Numbered from the stretch's first letter, positions 40,352-49,048 are shown. The stretch: 64,000 nucleotides of DNA from Levilactobacillus fujinensis (GCF_003946335.1 NZ_RHNX01000002.1:83414-147413); one strand, 5' to 3'. Numbers and translations are program-made. Notes: generated from the letters alone by a model not told the origin.

Positions 40352-42279
40352 GCATTAAGAACCGCTTCGTCTTCTCACTAATCGTATCGCTCCCCATGCT
40401 CGTGGAGATGCTGGCAACTCCCTTTGGCTTCATGCTTCCCGGTGGCGCTTGGACCATGTTTCTCCTGACGACCGCCGTCATGGGTGTTTCTGCTCGCCCC
40501 TTCATCCAGAGCGCCTGGGCAGCCTTTCGTCACCACCACGCCAACATGGACACGTTGGTCGCTGTCGGAACGGCCACGGCCTACCTCTACAGTTTCTACG
40601 CAATGCTGACGGGTAAGGTCGTCTTCTACGAAAGTGCTGCCTTCGTGGTCACCTTCATCTTGCTCGGCCAATACTTCGAAGAAAAAATGAAGCACTCGGC
40701 CTCGGGCGCCGTTAGTAAGCTGATCGACCTGCAGGCGCAGGACGCCGAAGTTATGCGTAATGGTCAGTTAGTCAAGGTTCCGCTGGCCGAAGTCGTTGTT
40801 GGTGACATTGTTCGCGTAAAGCCCGGTCAAAAGGTTGCCGTGGATGGTGTCATCACCGAAGGCACCTCGACCATCGACGAATCCATGGTCACCGGTGAAA
40901 GCATGCCTGTCACCAAGAAGGTTGGCGATCACGTTATCGGCGCGACCATGAACAGCACAGGAACTTTCCTGTTTCGGGCCAACAAAGTCGGCAGTGATAC
41001 CCTGTTGTCGCAGATCGTTGAGATGGTCAAGAAGGCACAAACTAGTCACGCCCCCATTCAAAAGACGGTCGACAAGGTTGCGGATATCTTCGTCCCAGCT
41101 GTGCTGATCATTGCCATTTTAACGTTCACGGTCTGGTACGTTTTCCTTGGTGCCAGCGTGGTCAGCGCCATGCTCTTCGCCGTTTCCGTTGTCATCATCG
41201 CCTGTCCTTGTGCCCTCGGTATTGCAACCCCAACGGCCTTAATGGTCGGTACTGGACGGAGCGCAAAAATGGGTATCTTAATTAAAAATGGTGAGGTTCT
41301 TGAGGCTGCTAACCGCGTTAAGACGGTCGTTTTCGACAAAACTGGAACCATTACCGCCGGCCATCCACAAGTGACGGACATCGTGGGCGACACGACCACT
41401 GTCCTCGACGTTGCTGCCAGCCTGGAGGCATCGTCGGAACATCCTCTCGCTGCAGCTATTCTGGACAAAGCCAAGGCTGATGGACGACCCGTCACTGCCG
41501 CAACTAATTTCAAAGCCATCGAAGGTAAGGGCGTTCAGGCCACGGTCAACGGTCAAGCCGCCCTCATCGGTAATGACAAATTAGTCGCCGATTACACGTT
41601 GACGCCAGAACTCAGCAGAGAAATGGCTAAGCTCCAAGGCGAGGCCAAGACGGTCGTTGTCGTTGGCTTAGCTGGTAAGCTCATTGGGCTAATTGCGATT
41701 CAAGACGCACCGAAAGCCAGTTCTGCTAGTGCCATCGCTGCCTTAAAGAAGCGCGGCTTACGGACCGTCATGCTGACCGGTGATAATCAGCGAGTCGCTC
41801 AGGCGGTCGCCACCGAAGTCGGCATTGACGATGTGATTGCGGACGTGTTACCCGGTGACAAGGCCGATAATGTAAAACGCCTGCAGGAAGACGGTCCAGT
41901 GGCCTTTGTTGGTGATGGGATCAACGACGCACCAGCCTTAACAACCGCCGACGTTGGCATTGCCATGGGTTCCGGCACCGATATTGCCATTGAATCCGGT
42001 GGTATCGTCTTGGTCAAGAACGATCTGCAAGATGTCGTCCGTGCGCTAGAACTCAGCAAGAAGACGTTTGGCCGAATCAAGTTGAACCTGTTCTGGGCAT
42101 TCGTCTACAACACACTGGGCATTCCAGTAGCTGCTGGCGTATTCTTCGCCCTTGGCCTTTCGTTGAGTCCAGAGATTGCCGGACTGGGGATGGCCCTCAG
42201 TTCCCTGTCGGTCGTTGCCAGTTCTCTGCTGCTGAATACGTCGAAACTGACGTCCACACCAGCAACCACTGTCGCTTAG
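40348..42279 (+). CDS. Copper-translocating P1B-type ATPase
   Basis: A 643-residue ATPase with eight helices. The P-type motifs are TGES (about residue 183), the transmembrane CPC in IIACPCALGIATPTA (about 285), DKTGT (about 329), HP in SSEHPLAAA, and GDGINDAPAL (about 522). It exports Cu(I) or a related ion from the cytoplasm. It starts directly with the first helices and has no N-terminal CxxC or His-rich domain, making it shorter than typical CopA/CopB proteins. It is translationally coupled to the cupredoxin upstream and the small peptide downstream. Confidence 0.92.
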   Translation: MSIKNRFVFSLIVSLPMLVEMLATPFGFMLPGGAWTMFLLTTAVMGVSARPFIQSAWAAFRHHHANMDTLVAVGTATAYLYSFYAMLTGKVVFYESAAFVVTFILLGQYFEEKMKHSASGAVSKLIDLQAQDAEVMRNGQLVKVPLAEVVVGDIVRVKPGQKVAVDGVITEGTSTIDESMVTGESMPVTKKVGDHVIGATMNSTGTFLFRANKVGSDTLLSQIVEMVKKAQTSHAPIQKTVDKVADIFVPAVLIIAILTFTVWYVFLGASVVSAMLFAVSVVIIACPCALGIATPTALMVGTGRSAKMGILIKNGEVLEAANRVKTVVFDKTGTITAGHPQVTDIVGDTTTVLDVAASLEASSEHPLAAAILDKAKADGRPVTAATNFKAIEGKGVQATVNGQAALIGNDKLVADYTLTPELSREMAKLQGEAKTVVVVGLAGKLIGLIAIQDAPKASSASAIAALKKRGLRTVMLTGDNQRVAQAVATEVGIDDVIADVLPGDKADNVKRLQEDGPVAFVGDGINDAPALTTADVGIAMGSGTDIAIESGGIVLVKNDLQDVVRALELSKKTFGRIKLNLFWAFVYNTLGIPVAAGVFFALGLSLSPEIAGLGMALSSLSVVASSLLLNTSKLTSTPATTVA

Positions 42280-42291
42280 GAGGAATTTACC

Positions 42292-42393
42292 ATGGAAGAA
42301 AAATTTTGGAGTAAAAGCACCTGGCTGACGGCATTGGTCGCTGTCGTCTATATGATTGTGGCGATTGGCGTTGGCGCTTTGATTACACACTAG
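42292..42393 (+). CDS. 33-residue single-helix membrane peptide of the cop operon
   Basis: The frame reads 33 codons from ATG 42292 to TAG 42391-42393. An ideal AGGAGG lies 9 nt upstream and overlaps the ATPase stop codon. The peptide has a charged N-terminus (MEEKFWSKSTW) and one hydrophobic helix (LTALVAVVYMIVAIGVGALI). Nothing similar is recognised; small membrane proteins next to transporters often stabilise or regulate them, as KdpF does for the Kdp ATPase. A role as accessory subunit of the copper ATPase is inferred. A terminator follows within 50 bp. Confidence 0.72.
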   Translation: MEEKFWSKSTWLTALVAVVYMIVAIGVGALITH

Positions 42394-42437
42394 GTGAAGA
42401 CATGTGGTATCTGTCATTAGTAACTAAATAATTAAGT

Positions 42438-42489
42438 GCAAAAGAGATTACCCTGACTGGCCATAGCCGTCACTGGATAATCTCTTTTT
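42438..42489 (+). terminator. Terminator of the copper operon
   Basis: AAAGAGATTA pairs with TAATCTCTTT with an inner imperfect helix, followed by TTTTTC. Confidence 0.78.
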
Positions 42490-42523
42490 CGTCATCAAAA
42501 TTTATTAAAGTTAATGCAGAAAA

Positions 42524-42543
42524 CCCACGATTTCAATCGTGGG
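42524..42543. repeat. Hairpin resembling an IS200/IS605-family end
   Basis: CCCACGATT-TC-AATCGTGGG is a perfect 9-bp hairpin followed by ATGAATGCC. Such solitary hairpins with this type of sequence mark the ends of IS200/IS605 elements in lactobacilli. No tnpA or tnpB remnant lies beside it, so it would be an orphan end or a passive element. It could also be a simple hairpin. Confidence 0.35.
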
Positions 42544-42618
42544 ATGAATGCCAGAATTTAAGCCCTTTTTAAATATAGTATGTTGAACTACTGTGTTGCA
42601 AGACATGTGAGCGACAAT

Positions 42619-42638
42619 CCCCTGAATTTATTCAGGGG
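42619..42638 (-). other. Hairpin overlapping the gpx stop codon
   Basis: CCCCTGAA-TTTA-TTCAGGGG is a perfect 8-bp hairpin that includes the TAA stop of gpx. It lacks a T-run, so it may protect the mRNA end rather than terminate. Confidence 0.5.
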
Positions 42639-43116
42639 CAACTGACTTTTCAGCCAAAGCCTTAACGATATCCGGCTCAACCTTCTCCGGCTTAGTAACC
42701 GGGGCGTAACGGTCGATCAACTGGCCATCGCGCCCAATCAGAAACTTGGTGAAATTCCATTTGATACGTCCGTGGCCCGCAGTTTCCTTGAGATAGGTGA
42801 ACAGTGGGTCTTCATCATCGCCGTTGACCGCAATCTTTTTGGTCATCGGAAAGGTTACCCCATAATGTAATTGGCAAAAGTCACTAGTAGCTTCATCCGA
42901 ATCTAACTCCTGGTGAAATTGATTGGAAGGCAGGCCGAGCACCTCAAGCCCTTGGTCGTGATATCGCTTGTACAGAGCTTCAATTCCCTCTAGTTGCGGC
43001 GCCAATCCACACTTACTAGCGGTATTGACGACTAATAATACTTTACCCTGATAGTCTTTGAAATCAATGGTCTGGCCACTCATTTCAGTTTCCTTAAAAT
43101 CATAAATCGTTGCCAT
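42628..43116 (-). CDS. gpx: Glutathione peroxidase-family thiol peroxidase
   Basis: A 162-residue cytoplasmic peroxidase with the GPx fold. The peroxidatic Cys36 is in NTASKCGLAPQ, Gln66 in LPSNQFHQE, and the WNF motif in IKWNFTKFLI. A second Cys81 (DFCQLHYGVTFP) could be the resolving Cys, which points to a thioredoxin-dependent enzyme rather than a glutathione-dependent one. It probably detoxifies peroxides. It is monocistronic and faces the copper operon end to end; copper and peroxide stress are often linked, but no shared regulation is visible. Confidence 0.93.
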   Translation of the reverse strand: MATIYDFKETEMSGQTIDFKDYQGKVLLVVNTASKCGLAPQLEGIEALYKRYHDQGLEVLGLPSNQFHQELDSDEATSDFCQLHYGVTFPMTKKIAVNGDDEDPLFTYLKETAGHGRIKWNFTKFLIGRDGQLIDRYAPVTKPEKVEPDIVKALAEKSVAPE

Positions 43117-43204
43117 AACGCCTCATCCTTTCGCGTTAAATCAGCTGAATTAAAAAAACGGTTGTGCACAAGAATATCATACATCAATCGTTTGCGATTA
43201 GCTT

Positions 43205-43606
43205 CTATTTTGCTAGGGATTGCATGCAACCTGTCGCGAAGCTCTCCGCCCAAATACACTCATGGTGACGGCGAATCTGCTCGGCAGTTAGCTCGCGTGT
43301 ATGACAAGTCGTTTCCAGCCCAGACTGAATCACCATCTGAAAACCTTGACCATCCCCCACGCGAATTGCTGTGTCCACGGCGTATTCGGTTCGCAGCCCA
43401 CCCACCTCAATACTGGTGACATTCCTATGTCGCAATCGTTCAGCCAGCTCCGTCTCGAAGCACGCATCCGTATCATTTTTCAGAATGATCCCATCATTTT
43501 ACCAGTGTAGCCGTGCATCCAATTCCCACGACGAACTGCCATACACCCGTTCATCAATCTGTGCGACCGCGACCGGCTTGAAACGCCTCCCAGCCTTCGC
43601 TCGCAA
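43205..43606 (-). pseudogene. Decayed isochorismatase-family cysteine hydrolase
   Basis: Reading the minus strand from about 43606, the frame encodes GRRFKPVAVAQIDERVYG, then SSSWELDARLHW, an in-frame TAA (43499-43501), and continues NDGIILKNDTDACFETELAERLRHRNVTSIEVGGLRTEYAVDT, ending FATGCMQSLAK. This is the C-terminal two thirds of an isochorismatase-family hydrolase. The N-terminal catalytic Asp region is missing. In functional proteins the nucleophile is Cys in TEYCVDT; here it is Ala. The 5' end overlaps the last 50 bp of the CDF-like gene. Truncation, stop codon and lost nucleophile all indicate a pseudogene. Confidence 0.78.
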
Positions 43607-44177
43607 TGAAGTAAACTAAGACCAACGCGGCAACGGAATCACTCCACCACCAACCGACCCATGCCGTCAACGCCGCCCCCACAAGCACCGTGGCAGCCAT
43701 ATAGGCACAAGTGATATTGCACATGCCATCCTCAGTTAGTGCTGCCGAATGAAGTTGCTTGCCCAGCGACCGCTTTCGAATCGTTAACAATGGCATCAAA
43801 ATAACCGAAGCAATCGCAATTCCCATACCGGAAAAGCTGGTATCTGCAGCCTGATGAAGAACCAAGTTTGCAATAGCAACCACCGTCACGTAGACCGCTA
43901 ATAACAGTAGAATCGTTCCCACAATCAACGATGACCGCCGTTCTGCGTGTTCGATCTCGGCCGTTGGCGCTCCATTTGCTTCCTTGCGTAGTCGCCAAAT
44001 CAGTGTACTCCCAGACACAATTTCCAAACAACTATCTAGGCCAAAGGCAATCAGTAAGATCGACCCTGCCTTCACGCCGGAATAGAACCCCACTAGAAAT
44101 TCAAACACCATCCATCCGGTCGAAAAGTACTCCGTCCGTAAACTGTGTCGCACTAGGTAACCCGTCTCATTTACCAT
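43554..44177 (-). CDS. CDF-like cation transporter
   Basis: A 207-residue membrane protein with about five or six helices. The segment ILLIAFGLDSCLEIVSGSTLIWRLRKE is typical of cation diffusion facilitator (YdfM-like) helices, and HSAALTEDGMCN resembles the loop-to-helix metal-binding stretch with an Asp. It is short for a full CDF protein and lacks the usual C-terminal cytoplasmic domain. Metal selectivity is unknown. ATG 44177 has GGGGG upstream. Its C-terminus overlaps the decayed hydrolase, which suggests the end of the gene was altered by the same deletion. Confidence 0.75.
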   Translation of the reverse strand: MVNETGYLVRHSLRTEYFSTGWMVFEFLVGFYSGVKAGSILLIAFGLDSCLEIVSGSTLIWRLRKEANGAPTAEIEHAERRSSLIVGTILLLLAVYVTVVAIANLVLHQAADTSFSGMGIAIASVILMPLLTIRKRSLGKQLHSAALTEDGMCNITCAYMAATVLVGAALTAWVGWWWSDSVAALVLVYFIASEGWEAFQAGRGRTD

Positions 44178-44273
44178 CGTTCGTCCCCCATCTCTCGAAT
44201 ATCTTTATCCTTAGTCTACCGCAAGACACTGTTATTGTGGATGGGAAAATCATCAAAAGCAACAAGGGTGATA

Positions 44274-44322
44274 TTGTTTATCTGCTTCAACTATGCTACT
44301 ATCATATTTGTAAGCGCTATCA
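44274..44322 (+). promoter_or_regulatory. ushA-like promoter with perfect cre site
   Basis: TTGTTT (44274-44279) and TACTAT (44297-44302) are 17 nt apart. TGTAAGCGCTATCA (44309-44322) matches TGWAANCGNTNWCA at every position and lies at the expected start site, a typical place for CcpA repression. Confidence 0.82.
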
Positions 44323-44346
44323 CTTTATTTCAGGGAGGCCAACAAC

Positions 44347-46161
44347 ATGGCTAGTTTGTCAGGTAAAACGTTATACATATTAGGAGCATTAGGGTGTTTA
44401 GGAGCAGTAGCCGGTGGCTTAATGAGTCCGTCATCGTCACTAAGCCCGCAAAGCACGGCATATGCCAAAAAGGTTACTAAAAAAGCTAAACCCGTTAAGA
44501 AGACTAAGAATGTCCAGATTCCCGTTCAATTCTTAGGTATCAACGACCTACATGGTGGGCTACAAGCTACTGGGAAACTCTTCATGGACAGCAAGACGAT
44601 TGAGGGCGCCGGAACCGTGGCGCGTTTAGGCGGTTACCTCGATCAGGCACAGACGTCATTTAAGAAGGCCCATGCCAACGGCGTCACCGTTCGCGTTCAA
44701 TCCGGCGATATGGTCGGTGCCAGCCCTGCCAACTCGGCCCTACTCGATGACGGCCCAACCTTAAGCACACTGAAAGCGATGAACGTCAAAGTTGGAGTCA
44801 TTGGCAATCACGAATTTGACCACGGATTAAGTCAATATGGCAACCTTGTTAATGGGAAGAAGCCTAGCACCACGGGCATCAAGAATCCCCAACAAGTCCA
44901 AGCCATCAAGAAATATCCGTTCGTAAAGACTGGCATGCAGATTGTCATCGCCAACGTTCGTGACAAAAAGACCAACAAGATTCCGGCTAACTGGAAACCC
45001 TATACGATTAAAAAGATCACGGATCCAAAGACCAAAGCAACAGTCAAGGTTGGCTACATTGGTATCTTGAACACCAATTTGCCGGGTATCGCTAAGAACT
45101 ACAAGTTACTCAACGAAGCCAAGACCATTGCCAAATACGACAAACAGTTACGGGCTAAGGGCGTTAAAGCCATCGTGGTCCTCGGTCATACCGGCGCCGT
45201 CACCCAAAATGGTAAGACCACTGGGGATGCCGTCAACGACCTCAAACAGCTGAATAAGATCGACCCCAAGAACAGCGTCGACATCTTCTTTGCCGGTCAT
45301 AGCCATCAATATGCTAACGGTCGCGTCAAGGGTGTCCCAGTCGTTCAGGCTGGCATGCAGGGCCGTGGCTATGCCAACATTACGGCTAAGCTCAGCACCA
45401 AGACGCACGATTTCGTCAAGAGTAGTGTTAAGGCCAAGGTTTCCCCAGTCTTTTCAGTGAAGGACGACCCAACCGCAACATTTACCAAGGACAAGACCGT
45501 TAAAAAGATCAACGGTATCATTGCTGACGCTAACAACCGCGTGGCCCCAATCATCAACACCGAAGTCGGCGCCATCGCCGGTGGTAAGACGATCAGTAAC
45601 GAGCTATCCAACAACAAGGAATCCGCTGCAGCTTACGTGGTCGTTGATGCGCAACGGACGACCGCTAACGAACAGAATCATCAAGTCGACTTCGCCGTGA
45701 CCAGCAACGATTCCATTCGGAGCGATATGAACGTGAATGCCGCTGGAAAAGTGACACTGGGAACGCTTTACGACATGCAGCCTTACGGCAATAGCCAACC
45801 CATCGTTGAAATGACGGGGAAGGACATCGTCGATCTACTCAACGAGCAGTACACCAAGTCTCAGCTTTACTTCCTCCAGATTTCTGGCCTGACTTACAAG
45901 TACAGTCCATCCACAACTGGCGATCAACTCTTCACAGTCTCCGACGTCAAGACAGCTAAGGGTGACGCCATCAATCCTACCCAAAAGTACCACGTCTTAA
46001 CCAATGACTACCTATCCACGGGTGGTGATGGCTACGCCGCCTTTACTCATGGCGCCATCGTTGATAATGCCGGCCAGGATATTGACCTTCTGACGACTTA
46101 CCTCCAGACGCACAGTCCGATTACCACACCAAAATTAGACCGGAAAGTGCCACTAGCCTAA
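44347..46161 (+). CDS. UshA-like 5'-nucleotidase / cyclic phosphodiesterase, secreted
   Basis: A 604-residue exported enzyme. An N-terminal hydrophobic segment (about 5-28) is followed by a basic linker, a metallophosphatase domain (about 55-330) and a 5'-nucleotidase C-terminal domain (about 380-580). Metal-binding motifs are GINDLHGGL, GNHEFDHG and FAGHSHQYA; the nucleotide side has NSNDSIRSD-like TSNDSIRSD and DYLSTGGDGY. It hydrolyses extracellular nucleotides, cyclic nucleotides or UDP-sugars. The cre site at its promoter implies glucose control. The start has GGGAGG upstream; monocistronic. Confidence 0.92.
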   Translation: MASLSGKTLYILGALGCLGAVAGGLMSPSSSLSPQSTAYAKKVTKKAKPVKKTKNVQIPVQFLGINDLHGGLQATGKLFMDSKTIEGAGTVARLGGYLDQAQTSFKKAHANGVTVRVQSGDMVGASPANSALLDDGPTLSTLKAMNVKVGVIGNHEFDHGLSQYGNLVNGKKPSTTGIKNPQQVQAIKKYPFVKTGMQIVIANVRDKKTNKIPANWKPYTIKKITDPKTKATVKVGYIGILNTNLPGIAKNYKLLNEAKTIAKYDKQLRAKGVKAIVVLGHTGAVTQNGKTTGDAVNDLKQLNKIDPKNSVDIFFAGHSHQYANGRVKGVPVVQAGMQGRGYANITAKLSTKTHDFVKSSVKAKVSPVFSVKDDPTATFTKDKTVKKINGIIADANNRVAPIINTEVGAIAGGKTISNELSNNKESAAAYVVVDAQRTTANEQNHQVDFAVTSNDSIRSDMNVNAAGKVTLGTLYDMQPYGNSQPIVEMTGKDIVDLLNEQYTKSQLYFLQISGLTYKYSPSTTGDQLFTVSDVKTAKGDAINPTQKYHVLTNDYLSTGGDGYAAFTHGAIVDNAGQDIDLLTTYLQTHSPITTPKLDRKVPLA

Positions 46162-46185
46162 TACTAACTTTTAACTGAATCTACA

Positions 46186-46230
46186 AACGCCCAATCATCA
46201 GCCCCTTTGCACTGATGATTGGGCGTTTTC
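46186..46230. terminator. Bidirectional terminator between ushA-like and matrixin genes
   Basis: A 15-bp stem (AACGCCCAATCATCA with TGATGATTGGGCGTT) with a 12-nt loop, followed by T-run. Confidence 0.85.
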
Positions 46231-46250
46231 TATAGATGATTCGCTAATCC

Positions 46251-46955
46251 CTATTTGTCATAAATACGCTTCAAACTCTGTACATCGGCGGTGGACAATT
46301 GCGTATTGCCGTGATCAATCGGGGTCATCACGGAATCTTTATCGGAACTATGATCGAGACCCAGAGCGTGACCCAACTCGTGTACGGCCACGGACAGCTT
46401 AACTGCTTGGGGATAAGTCACGTTGAGTTTAGCTTTACCGGAATTGGTCGTCTGGATGCCCCGCCAACTGATACGCTGCGTAATCTGGGGACCACCGTGG
46501 CCAAATTCTACAGTGCCCTGGCTGAGCTCCTCTTTTTTACGGTAGGCACTCAACGTCACTTGATTGTCATTTGTGCTGGCTGTGCCAGTGGTCAACTTGA
46601 CGATACCAGTTTGATTGTAAATCTTAATCGCTGCGTTAAACTTTTGCTGCACCCGCGTTGGTGTGCCTGCGACGTAATGGTAGCGGTACGTTTTCTGTAA
46701 TAAGACACCCTGCATGGCTTCCTCGACCGGCGTATTGTCGGCCCCAGTTTGGGTTGTTGCATCGGCTGTGTTCCGTAAGATGTACCCACTTGATCGGTAG
46801 TCAGCTGATTTGGTCGTCGTTGTTTTCCCCGTCACTACCCCGGCGATCAGCGTGGTTAATGCCGTGCGGTAGTAGCTGAGTGAACGCCAATTGCTGACAA
46901 CGAAAAGTGCCATCGCTAACGTCACCACCAATATGAATCGCCTGAAAAATTTCAA
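46251..46955 (-). CDS. Matrixin-like (M10) metalloprotease
   Basis: A 234-residue protein with an N-terminal anchor or signal (about 5-24) and a zinc protease domain. The zinc motif HELGHALGLDHSS (about residue 190) is followed by the Met-turn DSVMTPI. The domain lies outside the cell. Lactobacilli often carry such M10 proteins; the substrate is not known. It starts at ATG 46955 with CGGAAGG upstream. It faces the nucleotidase gene across a shared terminator. Confidence 0.88.
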   Translation of the reverse strand: MKFFRRFILVVTLAMALFVVSNWRSLSYYRTALTTLIAGVVTGKTTTTKSADYRSSGYILRNTADATTQTGADNTPVEEAMQGVLLQKTYRYHYVAGTPTRVQQKFNAAIKIYNQTGIVKLTTGTASTNDNQVTLSAYRKKEELSQGTVEFGHGGPQITQRISWRGIQTTNSGKAKLNVTYPQAVKLSVAVHELGHALGLDHSSDKDSVMTPIDHGNTQLSTADVQSLKRIYDK

Positions 46956-47302
46956 CCTTGCGTCGTCCCTTCCGTTCTCTCTGCCGAATTACTTAATTCT
47001 GCTTAGATTTTAGGACATCTAGTTGTGCATATCAACTAGTTAGGCTTGTCAGTTTTCAGGCCACTTTAACGCTATGCCTAAAGATTTGAAAGCTAAATTA
47101 GTCGCACTACGCTGGCGATAGGAAGAACTGACATCAGAGAATCTATGACTGGTTAACTTTACAGATACAAAATCGACTTCATTACCCTATCTTTTATGAC
47201 ATGCTTCTTTTCCAGTCCATATTCGGCGGCCGGTAAGGTGAGTCACGCCGTTACAGCCGCCCTAATAGACGTTTGAGAGCTTGCCGTCTTAGCCCTGTAC
47301 AC
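46956..47302. other. Intergenic region after the matrixin gene
   Basis: About 350 bp with no ORF that can be supported. It contains one copy of the dispersed 15-mer (47086-47100). The rest has mixed composition without recognisable elements. Confidence 0.45.
47086..47100 (+). repeat. Dispersed 15-mer repeat
   Basis: TTGAAAGCTAAATTA, one of four copies, in the 400-bp gap after the matrixin gene. Confidence 0.45.
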
Positions 47303-47348
47303 CAAAAAGCGTCGCTACCGATCTTAAAGACCAGTAACGACGCTTTTC
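47303..47348 (-). terminator. Terminator of the NCS2 permease gene
   Basis: On the minus strand AAAAGCGTCG pairs with CGACGCTTTT-type arms around a 20-nt centre, followed by T-run, 8 bp past the stop codon. Confidence 0.75.
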
Positions 47349-47355
47349 TTATTGC

Positions 47356-48813
47356 TTAAACTAGAGCTAACACCGTAAAGTTAATGACAAACAGGATGGA
47401 GACAATCCAAATCAGGGGATGGACTTCCTTTGCCTTTCCCAAGACAACTTTTACAAGGCAGTAGAAGATGAACCCAGCGGCAATCCCATAGGTGATGTTG
47501 TAGGCAAAGGCCATGATGAACGTGGTCATAAAGGCCGGGATGGCTTCATTTAAGTCGTGCCATGGAATCTTGCTGAGTGAACTCATCATCATGATACCGA
47601 CCAGAATCAAGGATGGCGCAATTGCGGCAGTTGGAATGATGGAGAGCAACGGCGATGCCAGTGAACTCAGAAGGAAAAGAATCGCCACGACGACACTGGT
47701 CAGCCCGGTTCGACCACCAGCACCGATTCCCGCAGAACTTTCTACGTAAGTCGTCAAGTTAGACGTCCCGAAGATAGAACCCACGCCAGTCGCGATGGAA
47801 TCAGCAAATAGTGCCTTATCCAGCTTAGACTTGAACCCCGGTTGCCCTTCCAAGGCGAGCTCTTTACTTCCAGAAAAGATACCGGTTTGCCGACCCGTTC
47901 CAATAAACGTTCCCAGTGAATCGAAGGTGTCGGAAAGACTAAAGGACAGGATCGTCATAAGCACCAAGATGACCCGGTTATGCTCGGCAAACAGTGACCC
48001 CATTCCCTCGTGAGAGAAGGCAGCCAGGAAAGTCGTCCCCAACTGGTGCACGGAAGAGCCAATCGAATAACTGCTAGCTAAATGCAGATTGGTTACGCCC
48101 ATCGGAATCCCGATTACAGTTGTGGTTAAGATTCCGATAAGTAGTGCCCCCGGCACCTTTCGTACCTTGAAGATGACCGTAATAACTAGCCCGATCAATG
48201 CCAAAACGAGCGCGGGTGAGTTGAAGTTTTCCAGTGCAGGTACAATTCCGCCGCCAGTTACGACAGTTCCCACGCCCTGGCTGAATGACTTCTGGGTTGT
48301 ATCAAAGGCCTTTCCGTTAATCGAAAGGATATTGCTAGCATCACTAGTAAACTGTAAGAAGTTCGCGTTTTTTAAGCCCACGTAAGCAATGAAGGCCCCA
48401 ATCCCACCACTAATGGCAAGTTGGAGATTCATCGGGATCGCTGAGATCAGCATTTTCCGAATTTTAGTGGCGGTAATAATGATGTTAATAATCCCACAGA
48501 AGAAAACTAGGGCTAAGGCTTGTTGCCACTTGAACCCCAGTCCCATCACCACGGTATAGGTGAAGAAGGCATTCAATCCCATCCCTGGCGCCAAGGCATA
48601 GGGGACGTTTGCGAATAATCCCATAACCAACGTCCCGGCAACCGAGGCAATGATGGTCGCTAAGAAGACCGCTTGTTGCGGCATCCCCGTCTGGCCTAAG
48701 ATCTGGGGGTTAACAAATAAGATATACGACATTGCGAAGAACGTCGTGATGCCGGCAACAACTTCGGTGCCAACGGTGGTTCCTGATTCTTTAAGCTTGA
48801 AAAACTTATCCAC
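47356..48813 (-). CDS. NCS2-family purine permease (PbuG/AzgA-like)
   Basis: A 485-residue transporter with about 12 helices. Family markers are TEVVAGITTFFAMSYILFVNP, ALAPGMGLNAFFTYTVV and FDSLGTFIGTGRQTG, followed by SSAGIGAGGRTGLTSVVVA. These match guanine/hypoxanthine permeases of the AzgA group. It brings purine bases into the cell. GTG 48813 is the start, with AGGAGG 8 nt upstream. I looked for a purine riboswitch in the leader and saw none. Monocistronic. Confidence 0.92.
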   Translation of the reverse strand: MDKFFKLKESGTTVGTEVVAGITTFFAMSYILFVNPQILGQTGMPQQAVFLATIIASVAGTLVMGLFANVPYALAPGMGLNAFFTYTVVMGLGFKWQQALALVFFCGIINIIITATKIRKMLISAIPMNLQLAISGGIGAFIAYVGLKNANFLQFTSDASNILSINGKAFDTTQKSFSQGVGTVVTGGGIVPALENFNSPALVLALIGLVITVIFKVRKVPGALLIGILTTTVIGIPMGVTNLHLASSYSIGSSVHQLGTTFLAAFSHEGMGSLFAEHNRVILVLMTILSFSLSDTFDSLGTFIGTGRQTGIFSGSKELALEGQPGFKSKLDKALFADSIATGVGSIFGTSNLTTYVESSAGIGAGGRTGLTSVVVAILFLLSSLASPLLSIIPTAAIAPSLILVGIMMMSSLSKIPWHDLNEAIPAFMTTFIMAFAYNITYGIAAGFIFYCLVKVVLGKAKEVHPLIWIVSILFVINFTVLALV

Positions 48814-49048
48814 GGTGGATTCCTCCTAAAATACGAACATTAATAAAATTATAATTGATAATTATTAGCTATTACATTCAAAACTATACCAGATAGCCGC
48901 GTTTAAAGCTATAAAAAATAAAAATAAGCGAACTTTAACGTATCTAGTGTCACATTTAATTCGCTAACCAGCCGTTCAGCCACTACGCTTAATCGACCTT
49001 GTGCCCGTTAATCAGGTGGACTAATTATGGCCATTTACTTTTCCCTAC
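48814..49048. other. Leader of the NCS2 gene and upstream spacer
   Basis: AT-rich; contains the presumed promoter for the permease on the minus strand. No riboswitch-like helix or ORF was found. Confidence 0.4.

Noticed and set aside
43371..43619. Plus-strand ORF opposite the isochorismatase remnant
   Set aside because: It is antisense to recognisable hydrolase sequence and has no own features.
48814..48960. Purine riboswitch before the NCS2 permease
   Set aside because: The leader was checked on the minus strand; the conserved loop and junction bases of purine riboswitches are not present.
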